Assembly: GCA_023374045.1 (NCBI GenBank)
Contig: CM041779.1
Coordinates: forward strand, 297,920,167-297,984,166
Reading direction: 5' to 3'
Length of the DNA stretch: 64,000 nucleotides
Source of the DNA: Limonium bicolor
Taxonomy: Eukaryota; Streptophyta; Magnoliopsida; Caryophyllales; Plumbaginaceae
Part shown: piece after piece, positions 1 to 9,383 of the stretch
Layout of the letters: every line of letters begins with the position of its first letter
Position numbering within the stretch: position 1 is the stretch's first letter
Translations under genes and position numbers: made by a program
The notes under the pieces: generated by a model
Database searches by the model: none
Told to the model about the DNA's origin: nothing
The model's input: only the letters and a program-made list of their open reading frames with translations

Positions 1-1441
1 AAATTCACTTCCTCTGTCCTTGTTTCCGGGGTTTACCAACATCTTCAATGAAGAATGTTTGTTACTGGTATTCTTAGTTGTCATCCCGGGAATTCCATCC
101 CGTTCTTGTTGGAAGACGTTGTGTCAACAGTCTCCATTGTATCTTGTAATACATTCCTTGTATGTTATTACCTACGTAGTGTTTTGCTCGGATTACTGAG
201 CGATCTCTTAGGTTCTTCTCTTTGTGGTTGGGATTGGTGTTCTTACCGTACCGTCGGTTGTTGTTGTAGTAGGTTGTATTGTAGCGAAAATTTATATCGT
301 TTAGTATTCCGTCCAAGTTCAGTTCCCTGCTGACTGGTGTGTCGACTCATCTCATCATGGTCAGACCGCCAGGCCTTTCCAAGGTCTCATTCTCCCGTTC
401 TTATGGATTTGCAATCCGGTAACAATATGTATAATAACTGTAGCGTTCCGCTACCTTGCCATGATGGCTTCCCGTATAGCTTAGTCGTGGCAGCACTTGC
501 TATGGCAAATGAGCCATGCAAGATGGGCTATCGGTACTATGTACATCAGTAGTGGTACTTTCTTTTAATCTCCATGTAAATTGTAGTCTTGGGACTCCTT
601 TGATGTTCTCTTATTTGACTAACTGACCATCCGGCAGTTCCCAGGTTGTTTTGATAGTACAGTCACTTATCAAGGTGTTCCTCTTTTTGAGGGAACCCCT
701 TGTTATTTACTTTTGCCTTAATCCTCGCTCCCGTTTCCACGCATTTAGTCAGGGTTACTAAGTACTGATTCTTCTTTAGGCACTACATCGTAGTCCTATT
801 TCGGTATACAGTTTGTACGCGTTTTTATCATCACCTGCGCAATGTTCATCAAGTCCCCGTAAGTTTCCAAGTTGTATGGGGTTTGGAGTTCCCTGTTTTC
901 ATAATGGACTTTCCGGTAGTCTTTATTCTCATGCACGGTATTGTCCGCTGTTATGCTCCTCCGGACTACTGTTTTGTATCCCTGTCACTTCTCTTTTCCT
1001 CTCCATTGCACTCGTAGTGCTTTTCTTATTATTGGTATGGCGGGTTATTTTGACTGTGTAGCATGTCGACCCATGTTGCCGGTAATTACCGTTCTCTCAT
1101 TGGTAGGTTTCCGTTGGCAGCGCCTGTTGTGCTCTAATCGGGACCTTCGAGTTCTCGTAAACTGTTGTACTACGAGGTGTTTCTCGTTCTGCCTACGGTT
1201 AACTAACTGCCAGATCGGGTTTCCCCGAGTAAGAGAAGGCTTTCTTCTCTCTGGCGTTTGTTCCTCGTATTCAAAGTTAGGGAAGTGGAGGGCGGGTTTA
1301 GGTACTATGGATATCTGGTAAGCACCGGGAAGTCTTAACTAACGTACCTCTCGCTCTATCACTCAACCCTTAACCCATATCTCAAACTCTAACTCGGTAT
1401 CCTCCTAAGTTCGGTAACTCCTGTCATCAGAGCGTAGTTAC
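1..1441 (-). mobile_element. Leader/gag-side remnant of a minus-strand Tekay-like element
   Basis: No gene is visible here. Positions 1018-1128 match the reverse complement of 52210-52320 almost base for base, and position 1 corresponds to about 53245, so this block is an inverted copy of 52203-53245. It lies immediately inside a primer binding site and an LTR end (1442-1966) and is therefore the 5' internal region of an LTR element read on the minus strand. No recognisable Gag motif is seen on either strand, and the short open frames are chance frames. The element continues beyond the left edge of the window. Confidence 0.6.
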
Positions 1442-1453
1442 GCTCTGAAACCA
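1442..1453 (-). other. Primer binding site, initiator-Met tRNA type, mutated
   Basis: On the minus strand the LTR end TGTTACA is followed by a short A-rich spacer and TGGTTTCAGAGC. The usual plant initiator-Met primer site begins TGGTATCAGAGC, so one base differs. It fixes the element's orientation: the 5' LTR lies to the right and the internal region to the left. Confidence 0.65.
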
Positions 1454-1458
1454 CTTTT

Positions 1459-1966
1459 TGTAACACCCCAACTCATAAACTGACAATAACACGTAAAGCT
1501 CCATTTACATATATCAACATTACAGCGGAATTCTTAAAACAGTTGGTGTTACCGCCGTTAGTCACCCACGTGACTAACTAGGCATACTAAATACTCCAAG
1601 ATCTAGCTACGGTCTGATGGACCCGAATATACCGAACTTCAATGTATACCTAGCCTTAACCAATGCATATCCTTAGTACAAATATTTCATATCCTATTCC
1701 ATCTTACTAATATCTCATACCATTTACTAAACAAGTGTACATGCACGGCTCGTATAACAAAAGGAAAACAACCCGAAGTAATTCTACCCGATCCTACTCT
1801 CAGGACGGTCATCTTCTGTCATTCACCTGCAAAATTTAAACAGTTGCCCCCGAGGGGGTCAACACCTTTGCTGGTACGATTCTCTTATAGCCCCCAAGCT
1901 AATGGGGCTACGACGACTAATTGTCGATAGCATGAAGTTGATTAGATACACAACATAAGTAAGAAG
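1459..1966 (-). mobile_element. 3' part of a Tekay-like LTR (5' LTR), truncated
   Basis: On the plus strand it starts TGTAACACCCCAAC, the reverse complement of the LTR end at 33741-33750 and 61611-61622. It stays alignable to those LTRs up to about 1955, including the conserved block with the CACGTG-containing segment near 1570 and the GGGGGTCAACACC block near 1850. At 1967 the sequence switches to the unrelated TGTAGACACC family, so only about 508 bp of the LTR remain. Confidence 0.75.
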
Positions 1967-2650
1967 TGTAGACACCAAAAATTCTCACCCCATAAAGCAA
2001 TTTCCGAAATAAGAAATGAAATAAGAGAGGTCGTCGCCTTTCTCTGTCAAAACGTATTGACGTGCGTGCCAAAACGAAACCATCATTTTATGGCAAAATT
2101 CTTGAATCATTTTTTTAAAAAGCATTTCAGAAAAACAGCGGTTTCCAAAAATGAATTTCCAACTCCCATCTGCTTTCAAATCTGTCCCTTTTGTTTGTTT
2201 AATTATTTTACTCTTTAACTTTATTGTATTCTACTTTTTTTTTATTATTATTATTTTATCGTTCTTATTTTATGGTATTCTATTTAATTGTTTATCTTAT
2301 TTTATTGTTATTTTACTTATTAGTATTCACTTTGATTTTGTCTTTATCATTTATTAATTGTAGATTTATTTTCATCATTTATGTTAATTTTATTATTATA
2401 CTATCGATCCTTGTTGTTATTTACGTGTTCTTGTCTCCATTTCATTATTTCCTGTCTTTAAAAAAAAACATTTCGTTGATGCATGTAAAATATCTTTAGT
2501 TTTATTTCGTACTTTCCTTTAAAACATTAATATTTTTAGGGATATTATTCGGGTCAAGCTATGAGTTGTCTATTTTATTCAACATTATTTTATCAAGTTC
2601 AGTTAGTATTGTAGTTGGTCGAGTGCAAAGAAGGAGAACCCATAGACACC
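1967..2650 (+). mobile_element. Start of a TGTAGACACC-type LTR (family B), copy 1
   Basis: It begins TGTAGACACCAAAA and matches 63267 onward: both read CTCACCCCATAAAGCAA, then GTCGTCGCCTTTCT, then CGTGCGTGCCAAAACG. The similarity fades after about 2150. The stretch 2215-2480 is T-rich low-complexity DNA, which explains the hydrophobic short frames there. The right boundary is uncertain because I see no terminal CA or target duplication. TG at the first bases and recurrence at both window ends make an LTR start the best reading. Confidence 0.5.
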
Positions 2651-2699
2651 ACGTTTGAATCCGAGCCAGTGGCATGGGATGTTTTGTTTTTCTCTATTG

Positions 2700-3103
2700 T
2701 GATCAGAACAAACAACACCAGTCCCAAATATTCTCCTCGGTTCATACACTTCATGTCTCATCACCTCGTTTTCACCGATGGTAACACAACAAGCTTTCTT
2801 TCTCTAAATGGCCAACAAAAAAAAACATCCATGCTCATTGTCGTGGCCTTCAAAAACTTTTCCACTCAATTAAAGAACTCGTACACCCATGCTCTCCTGG
2901 ATCCGCATTTCATTCTCTGCATGGCCCTTTCCCAAAAAAAAAGGACATACACGCTCTGCTCAACTCGATTCCTCTCGTTCTCTACACCATCTTTGCAAGC
3001 TCATCGGGCAAAACAAGGAATAATCGGCACTGCCTCATCTTCGTTCTCTTCAACACGCGAACTGGAAGCTACATGCTAACTCATACTCCATCCTCTGCAC
3101 GTC
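2700..3103 (+). repeat. Degenerate ~100-bp tandem array, segment 1
   Basis: This is the first of four pieces of one array (others: 8812-9225, 12546-13143, 18570-19290), separated by three retrotransposon insertions. Recurring pieces are CTCTTCA, CGGTAATTTTGCAACC, CTGGCGAACAAGGAATA and ATACATGCTCTGCCTCATTC, in that order, at a spacing near 100 bp. Units are strongly diverged and carry indels, so the frame is not kept and the 154-residue open frame here is not believed. Such arrays are known from untranslated regions of Tat/Ogre-type elements, but the origin of this one is not shown. Confidence 0.6.
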
Positions 3104-3198
3104 GGTATTACAGACGTGTAAAATGAGTGGTTAAACTGGTGTAAAAATAAAAGAAAAGAAATTAAAAACTCAAATAAACGTCGGGCTGCAAACAAATC

Positions 3199-3235
3199 CC
3201 GGTCGCAGTAGTATAGTGAAAATGTAAGCGACCGG
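3199..3235 (-). other. Perfect hairpin in the LTR with a tRNA-Asp-like loop
   Basis: CCGGTCGC at 3199-3206 pairs with GCGACCGG at 3228-3235 across a 21-base loop that includes GTAGTATAGTG. The stem is repeated at 7214-7250 and, as a 7-bp stem, in NA2 at 23529-23564. The loop string matches the D-arm of plant tRNA-Asp as I remember it, and the element is primed by that same tRNA. Chance similarity cannot be excluded. Confidence 0.5.
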
Positions 3236-4038
3236 ATGTCGAACCGTGGGACTAATGTGCATATTATAGTACCTAAGCGTGTCACAAAAAGGGGGGATTA
3301 ATTGACTTGTATTGTAAATAAAAAGGAAAGATAAAAATAAACACAGTTAATAGATAAATTAAACGGGACTCTGGGTCAGGTTAATATGATCTGCTAAATT
3401 ATGCTATTTCTACTGGTTTAATTAGAATTGTTTGGCAAAATCCCTCTTATTATCTTAAGGACTAAATCATAGCCTCAAAAGAACTCGTTTACCTGAAAAT
3501 GCAAGGTTCTAATCAAGGTTCAAGCACAATACGTGTAAACGGACGGTTTAGATATGAGAAATTATTTATGCATCTGAAAATACTAACTTATTAAATCATA
3601 ATAAGCTTTCTCCAAATTTACGGCTTAATTAACCGATCTATTTATCACCTGGTCTGATCAAAATAGACTTAGCAAGCAATTTAATAAACTCATGACATTT
3701 ATTAAAAAGGCGAGAGATAAGCTTTAAAACGCAACAAACTGTATTTAAATAAACCAGTAAAAATATTGCATAATTAATACAAACACATAATAACCGTTCC
3801 CAGAGTATAAATATTCTAGCCTAACATATTAAATAGATAAACAGAAACAAGAGTAGTAGAAATCATGTAGTCACTCCTGTATTTGTTCTGCTATTTTGTA
3901 TACGTAGGACTAGAGGTGAATATGGTGGAATGTGAAAATAAATAAAATGGAGAAGACGGGAGATGAGAAATGAGATGGACGTGTGATATGTGGTATGTTG
4001 GGTGGTGGATGTATGATTTTGAGCAGAAGGCTCGTGGG

Positions 4039-4046
4039 TTTATATA
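4039..4046 (-). promoter_or_regulatory. TATA box of NA1 3' LTR
   Basis: The minus strand reads CTATATAAACCC. The same motif is at 8055-8062 in the 5' LTR, and NA2 has TATAAAT at the matching place. It agrees with minus-strand transcription and puts the palindrome-word array upstream of the start site. Confidence 0.6.
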
Positions 4047-4283
4047 GAGAAAGGAAGAGGCAGCAGAGAAGATAGACAGACGCGTGAGGATTTGATTGAG
4101 GCGGCAGAAAGAGCTGGATAGGATTTGCAAATCATTGATTGCTCTCATTTATTGCAGGGGACAGACAGCTGAACAGAGGCGTGAATTAAGGTAGGCGCCT
4201 GCAAGTTGATGGATATGGCGGAAGCAACTTGCAGACAGTCGGCGGAGAAGATAAGCTCCCGTTAATTATCTAAACATTAACAC

Positions 4284-4553
4284 GCGTCCGCTTGTTGTCC
4301 ACTTCATTTCATGCGGTCCTCTCTGTGTCCGCCTCTCACGTCCGCCTCTAAATAGGCGGTTGCTTGTGTGTGGTGTCCTTGTGTCTTGTCCGCATGGCTG
4401 ACGTCGCAAGCGACGTCGTGAATCTGGGCGGACAAGAGTTAGGCGTACTGATATGTACGTCGTGAGCGACGTCGTGATTTTGGGCGGACAAGAGATGTAC
4501 GTCGCGAGCGACGTCGTGATTTTATGCGGACACTCACGACGTCACACACAAAC
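4284..4553 (-). repeat. GTCCGC/GCGGAC and GACGTC word array in NA1 3' LTR
   Basis: This GC-rich patch lies in an AT-rich LTR. It holds repeated GTCCGC or GCGGAC words and three units of about 45 bp built on ACGTCGC-GA-GCGACGT, whose 7-base arms pair perfectly around a two-base spacer. It is repeated in the other LTR at 8298-8564. It occupies the same LTR position as the unrelated GGTCCGGACC array of NA2. Confidence 0.8.
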
Positions 4554-4794
4554 TTTGACTTGCTCTAGATTCTTCGTTTGGACTCCGTTTTTCGAGCCGT
4601 TTGCGCCTATGCGTTCGTCTCCTTGTCTACTTTGCTCCCAGCTTGGTTTTCCTCATGTTTAACCAATAAATTTGTGAGATAATAATAAAACATAAACTAG
4701 AGGAAAACTAACCGAAGTGGAGAAATGAGCAAGAAAAGTGCTAATATAATATATGAAATACACCTATAAATCATGCTCATTTGGACACTTATCA

Positions 4795-4812
4795 CACCCC
4801 CACACTTATCTT
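4795..4812 (-). other. Polypurine tract of NA1
   Basis: Directly inside the 3' LTR the minus strand reads AGATAAGTGTGGGGGTG, a purine-rich primer for plus-strand synthesis. NA2 has the same tract at 24948-24965. Confidence 0.7.
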
Positions 4813-5996
4813 TTTGCTTGTCCTCAAGCAAAATCACGTACCCAAGTAAGTAGGCAATGCTCAATATTAACAAATATTATTATGAAGGGTAGGATAAACA
4901 TGATCTTTAAACTTTTCGAGGAGTGTGAAAAATCAACTGCTGGTGGCATAGGTGTGCTCAGGGTAAAAATAAAATATAGAGTTTCGGGGTATGATCTAAG
5001 GTACTTCAATGTTTCTTTTGTTTAGGGATTCTGAGAACTTTTACCATGGCCAACTTCTCTCAAGAATGGGCATTGAGGAGAAAACAAAAGGAAAAATAGA
5101 TTCATGCATTTGTTTCACTTTTGCATAAGGGATGAGAAAATGTAAGCATCACGCCTTTGTATTTAAGAACACTCAACTCTCTTTGTTGGTTACCAATGGT
5201 GTCTCGCAAGTCCCTTATTATTATTTTTCTTTCTCTTCTTTTTTTTTTAACAGAAAAGCACCCCTTAGCAATCCCTAAGAGAGAAGACAGAAAGAAACCC
5301 TGAGCAATAAATCCAACCATTTGCAGATTATTTGGTCACACCGCATATAAAATGCTCCTCAAAAGTAATCAAAATTTTAAAATTTGTACCATTTATCCCA
5401 CAATTCATAACAGTATTTATTCTTAAAGAGAACAACCCACATATAAAGGGTTCATAATATTTGAATTGGACAAACGCATGATAAGGAGAGAGATTAAACA
5501 TTTAAGCACAAAATGTCACCGAAAAGGGCACACTCCCCCACACTTAAATTGAACAATGTCCTCATTGTTCACCAGAAAAACAAGGGAAGGTTTCAGAAGA
5601 CCTTTTCGGTAAGTAGATAAAATAGAGATAACACAAAGATCACAAATAAACATTTAAGCACATAAACGCTCCTCTGCAGTTTTTATTTAAAATAAAAGCA
5701 TAATTAAAGAACTGGTACTCCCCTAATATTATTTTTGCTAGTTGTTAAAGGAGTTCCCCCACACCTGAGCTTCAGCCTCAAGTAGCGTAGCTTGGTTGCG
5801 GTGTAGATATGAAGGTGCACCTGCATAAGACACTAGAAGCAACCATACTATAAACGGGGTTAAAAGTTAGCAAAAATAAAATTTAAAGAGAACCTGAAAG
5901 TTAAAAGAGCATAAAAGCAAAATAAAATAAAGAACATCCGGGTTGCCTCCCGGGAAGCTGCCCTTCTTTAACATCTTTGGCTAGACGCCTGCTTCG
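4813..5996 (-). other. NA1 internal non-coding region downstream of the ORF
   Basis: No gene is seen. The region is conserved with NA2 24966-26065, including several CCCCCACACTT blocks (minus-strand purine runs) at about 4795, 5536 and 5758, and a GTTGCCTCCC block just beside the ORF end. The repeated purine runs could act as additional polypurine sites. Short frames here change between the two copies and are not believed. Confidence 0.6.
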
Positions 5997-6589
5997 TTAT
6001 CCTGGATCAAAACAAAACGTTACCTCGGCATATAAAATAAGAAAATTAATACTCCACAAAATCTGGTGTTTGAGGAGGTACTGCCGGGAACGTAGTTCTA
6101 ACAGAAGACCCGGTGGTGATGATTTTTCTTCCTCAAATTGGAGGATGTAAACATCCTCCTCTTGTAGGTGAGGCTCGTAGAAAGAACGCTGATCGATATC
6201 ATCTTCAGAGAAAGTTAATTCTTCGAAGGTGATAGTGGCGTTCTGTTTGGATATATTGGCGGGAGGTGATGGCAATTCCTTCTCTTCATTTTCAAGGATG
6301 TAAGTATCCTCATCTTCTGGATAGAGCACAGAGAAGGATGGAAACTGCGGTAGGCGACCGTAGAGGGAAGAGAGTAACTTACATCCGTAGTGGGGTATTC
6401 TACCTCTTGAATTATTTCGCTCTTTGGTTGCTGTTCTTGTAGAGCGAGTCTCTCCAGGTAATCTGGTTGATCTTCTAACCAGAGTTGCTCTTGTAATATG
6501 AGACAATCCTCATAATCATGAGCTCCCCCACATACGGAGCAGTATAAATACTCTGAATAGCAAAACTCTTGTTCGTACACCTGTTCCAT
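5997..6589 (-). pseudogene. Zinc-knuckle ORF of NA1, split into two frames
   Basis: The first frame starts at 6589 with a Met and carries one knuckle, C17-x2-C20-x3-H24-x4-C29, spaced as in many plant Athila-like Gag proteins. It continues with a Gln/Glu-rich segment matching NA2 residues about 75-113. The downstream part (conserved with NA2 from about residue 114) is in another frame, running to 5997. The two frames are separated by a 104-bp segment at 6279-6382 that NA2 lacks and that starts GTAAGT and ends AG. NA2 has two knuckles, NA1 only one. The likely role is RNA binding or packaging of the element transcript in particles made by a partner element. No protease or RT follows. Confidence 0.65.
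6279..6382 (-). other. 104-bp GT...AG-bounded segment (intron-like) in the NA1 ORF
   Basis: Comparing NA1 with NA2, sequence on both sides matches without a gap except for this piece. On the minus strand it begins GTAAGTTACT and ends GAGAAG, exactly the borders expected of a spliceosomal intron. Its length is not a multiple of three. Part of it also resembles the downstream acidic motif (D/E-x-YIL-x2-EE), so a lost coding duplication is an alternative explanation. Confidence 0.55.
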
Positions 6590-7102
6590 TTGCCTCGTAC
6601 AAATTTTTTTTTTGTGTTTTTGTATATAAAACGAAATTACTGAAAAAGATTAGAAAATAAAAGGGTTAGAACAAAAACAATAATAATATAAGTGGTTCGG
6701 AGATGGAGTGGAGTCGCGAGCTTGTTCTTCTTCTCGGGTCGAACTGGAGAAATTTAATAGTTGGAAGAAGAACAGAGACTAAACGCGGCGTTTTTTTTTT
6801 GAAGCGCTGGTGACGTCCGCTTGGACGTCCGCCTGGAATGGTGCGGACAGGTGGGCGGTCAGGTGTGTGGTGTGGGCGTCCGCATCTCCGTCCGCATGAT
6901 GTTGGGCGGTTGTGCTCGCGGCTGCTTCTCTCTTTTTTTTTCCTACGAACGTACTGGAACATAAATATTAGAAAACATACACACGAATAATATAAACAAA
7001 ATAAAAAAGATAATTAAAATAAACAACAACAAAATAATATAAACAAAATATTCTAATATAACAAGTAAATAATCCGGGGCTTAGGGACTAGAATAAATCT
7101 AG
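6590..7102 (-). other. NA1 leader between primer site and ORF
   Basis: No gene is seen. The leader holds a second GC-word patch at about 6808-6920 with several GTCCGC/GCGGAC and GGGCGG words, like the LTR array of the same element. The rest is A-rich. Confidence 0.5.
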
Positions 7103-7120
7103 TCCCCGGCAACGGCGCCA
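7103..7120 (-). other. Primer binding site for tRNA-Asp, NA1
   Basis: The minus strand reads TGGCGCCGTTGCCGGGGA three bases inside the 5' LTR. This is complementary to the 3' end of plant tRNA-Asp including CCA. The identical 18 bases occur in NA2 at 27430-27447. Confidence 0.85.
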
Positions 7121-7123
7121 TTT

Positions 7124-8806
7124 TGCAGACTTGTAAAATGAGTGGTTAAACTGGTGTAAAAATAAAAGAAAAGAAATTAAAAACTTAAATAAACGTCGGA
7201 CTGCAAACGAATCCCGGTCGCAGTAGTATAGTGAAAATGTAAGCGACCGGATGTCGAACCGTGGGACTAATGTGCATATATAGTACCTAAGCGTGTCACA
7301 AAAAGGGGGGATTAATTGACTTGTATTGTAAATAAAAAGGAAAGATAAAAATAAACACAGTTAATAGATAAATTAAACGGGACTCTGGGTCAGGTTAATA
7401 TGATCTGCTAAATTATGCTATTTCTACTGGTTTAATTAGAATTGTTTGGCAAAATCCCTCTTATTATCTTAAGGACTAAATCATAGCCTCAAAAGAACTC
7501 GTTTACCTGAAAATGCAAGGTTCTAATCAAGGTTCAAGCACAATACGTGTAAACGGACGGTTTAGATATGAGAAATTATTTATGCATCTGAAAATACTAA
7601 CTTATTAAATCATAATAAGCTTTCTCCAAATTTACGGCTTAATTAACCGATCTATTTATCACCTGGTCTGATCAAAATAGACTTAGCAAGCAATTTAATA
7701 AACTCATGACATTTATTAAAAAGGCGAGAGATAAGCTTTAAAACGCAACAAACTGTATTTAAATAAACCAGTAAAAATATTGCATAATTAATACAAACAC
7801 ATAATAACCGTTCCCAGAGTATAAATATTCTAGCCTAACATATTAAATAGATAAACAGAAACAAGAGTAGTAGAAATCATCTGTAGTCACTCTTGTATTT
7901 GTTCTGCTATTTTGTATACGTAGGACTAGAGGTGAATATGGTGGAATGTGAAAATAAATAAAATGGAGAAGACGGGAGAAGAGAAATGAGTTGGACGTGT
8001 GATATGTGGTATGTTGGGTGGTGGATGTATGATTTTGAGCAGAAGGCTCGTGGGTTTATATAGAGAAAGGAAGAGGCAGCAGAGAAGATAGACAGACGCG
8101 TGAGGATTTGATTGAGGCGGCAGAAAGAGCTGGATAGGATTTGCAGATCATTGATTGCTCTCATTTATTACAGGGGACAGACAGCTGAACAGAGGCGTGA
8201 ATTAAGGTAGGCGTCTGCAAGTTGATGGATATGGCGGAAGCAACTTGCAGACAGTCGGCGGAGAAGATAAGCTCCCGTTAATTATCTAAACATTAACACG
8301 CATCCGCTTGTTGTCCACTTCATTTCATGCGGTCCTCTGTGTCCGCCTCTCACGTCCGCCTCTAAATAGGCGGTTGCTTGTGGTGTCCTTGTGTCTTGTC
8401 TGCATGGCTGACGTCGCAAGCGACGTCGTGAATCTGGGCGGACAAGAGTTAGGCGCGTACTGATATGTACGTCGCGAGCGACGTCGTGATTTTGGGCGGA
8501 CAAGAGATGTACGTCGCGAGCGACGTCGTGATTTTATGCGGACACTCACGACGTCACACACAAACTTTGACTTGCTCTAGATTCTTCGTTTGGACTCCGT
8601 TTTTCGAGCCGTTTGCGCCTATGCGTTCGTCTCCTTGTCTACTTTGCTCCCAGCTTGGTTTTCCTCATGTTTAACCAATAAATTTGTGAGATAATAATAA
8701 AACATAAACTAGAGGAAAACTAACCGAAGTGGAGAAATGAGCAAGAAAAGTGCTAATATAATATATGAAATACACCTATAAATCATGCTCATTTGGACAC
8801 TTATCA
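7124..8806 (-). mobile_element. 5' LTR of NA1
   Basis: It starts TGCAGACTTG on the plus strand and ends GGACACTTATCA, followed by the target duplication GGTAT. It has the same internal order as the other LTR: hairpin 7214-7250, TATA at 8055-8062, word array 8298-8564. Differences from the 3' LTR are scattered single bases plus small indels, for example one GT-repeat shortening near 8380. Confidence 0.9.
8298..8564 (-). repeat. GTCCGC/GACGTC word array in NA1 5' LTR
   Basis: This is the second copy of the 4284-4553 array. Three ~45-bp units are centred near 8413, 8470 and 8516, and the second unit has ACGTCGCGAGCGACGT where the other LTR has one changed base. The short minus-strand frames over it are a by-product of the repeats. 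Confidence 0.8.
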
Positions 8807-8811
8807 GGTAT

Positions 8812-9225
8812 TCTGCAACCAAAGCCGGTGAACGAGCTCACATCACTGGATCTTCTACTCTCTTCTTCGGGCGGATAAGGAATAGGATTTGGAGACAGCT
8901 CCATTCTCTTCACCGGCAAATGAGGAAGTACCACACCATCTTTATCACTTTCATTTGCGCACAAGGAATGTACAAACTTGGAGTCGCCTTCATCTCCTTC
9001 TCACCTGGTGGACGAGGAACACACACGCTCTACCATTCTCATATTCTCTTCACGATGGTAATGTTGTGCAAGCTGGTGAACTAGGATCTTCACTTGCGTG
9101 CAAGCTTCATACAGGCTCGGCGTCTTCATTCGTCAACTAACGAACAAGGGATAAAGGTCTGCGCCTTCCTCATTCTCTTCAACACGGTAGCCATCTCCAT
9201 GCTCCTGATGTCACCTTCTTCACTT
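8812..9225 (+). repeat. Degenerate ~100-bp tandem array, segment 2
   Basis: It continues the array after NA1. The motif GGTATTCTGCAACC is completed by joining the target site at 8807. Further units begin near 8905, 9050 and 9165. The short open frames do not share a frame between units. Confidence 0.6.
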
Positions 9226-9230
9226 CGGTG

Positions 9231-9383
9231 TAGAGAGATAGGAAATGTATGAATCTATGTTATATTAAACAATGGAACAGTACATGTATATATACAGGGC
9301 TATCGATAATTCTAGAACTAGAGTAATGGGCCTGATTCTAGAAACATTACATAAAATACAATGGGCCATGATATGGGCCACTA
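9231..9383 (-). mobile_element. 3' LTR of Copia-A
   Basis: It is bounded on the left by the target duplication CGGTG and on the right by a purine tract (minus strand GCGGGGGAA, 9384-9392). Relative to the 5' LTR it has six extra bases within a TA-rich stretch near 9282. Confidence 0.9.

Larger units (their letters stand above)
3109..4794 (-). mobile_element. 3' LTR of NA1
   Basis: On the plus strand it runs from TACAGACGTG (the other copy has TGCAGACTTG, so the first dinucleotide is mutated) to GGACACTTATCA. It contains, in element order, the U3 palindrome-word array (4284-4553), a TATA box (4039-4046), three related words near 3461, 3507 and 3591, and a hairpin at 3199-3235. The only substantial frame (85 residues at 3891-4148) also exists in the other LTR but lacks any family motif and is not accepted as a gene. 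Confidence 0.9.
3109..8806 (-). mobile_element. Non-autonomous LTR retrotransposon NA1
   Basis: The element is about 5.7 kb with two LTRs of about 1.68 kb and a perfect target duplication GGTAT (3104-3108 and 8807-8811). The primer site is complementary to the 3' end of tRNA-Asp and sits at the right LTR, so it reads on the minus strand. Internal DNA encodes only a small zinc-knuckle ORF. Protease, integrase, RT and RNase H are absent, so mobilisation must be in trans. The tRNA-Asp primer and CX2CX3HX4C knuckle resemble the Athila/Tat branch of Ty3/gypsy, which is an inference. The LTRs differ by roughly fifteen substitutions and a few short indels by eye, so insertion was fairly recent. Confidence 0.9.

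Noticed and set aside
2151..2499. Two overlapping frames giving very hydrophobic peptides
   Set aside because: They come from a T-rich low-complexity stretch; the Phe/Leu/Ile content is a composition effect.
2615..3079. 154-codon plus-strand frame starting MVECKEGEP
   Set aside because: It starts at a non-ATG codon, runs through degenerate tandem-array units, and its frame is not shared with other units of the same array. No domain motif is visible.
3199..3260. Possible tRNA-Asp gene in the LTR
   Set aside because: Only the D-arm-like string and a stem are present; anticodon arm, T-arm and acceptor stem cannot be formed.
3891..4148. 85-codon minus-strand frame conserved in both NA1 LTRs (also 7907-8164)
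   Set aside because: Conservation is explained by LTR identity. The frame spans the TATA box and is not kept in NA2.
8282..8674. Arg-rich or repetitive frames over the GACGTC word array
   Set aside because: They are translations of the ~45-bp repeats; the same occurs at 4453-4662.
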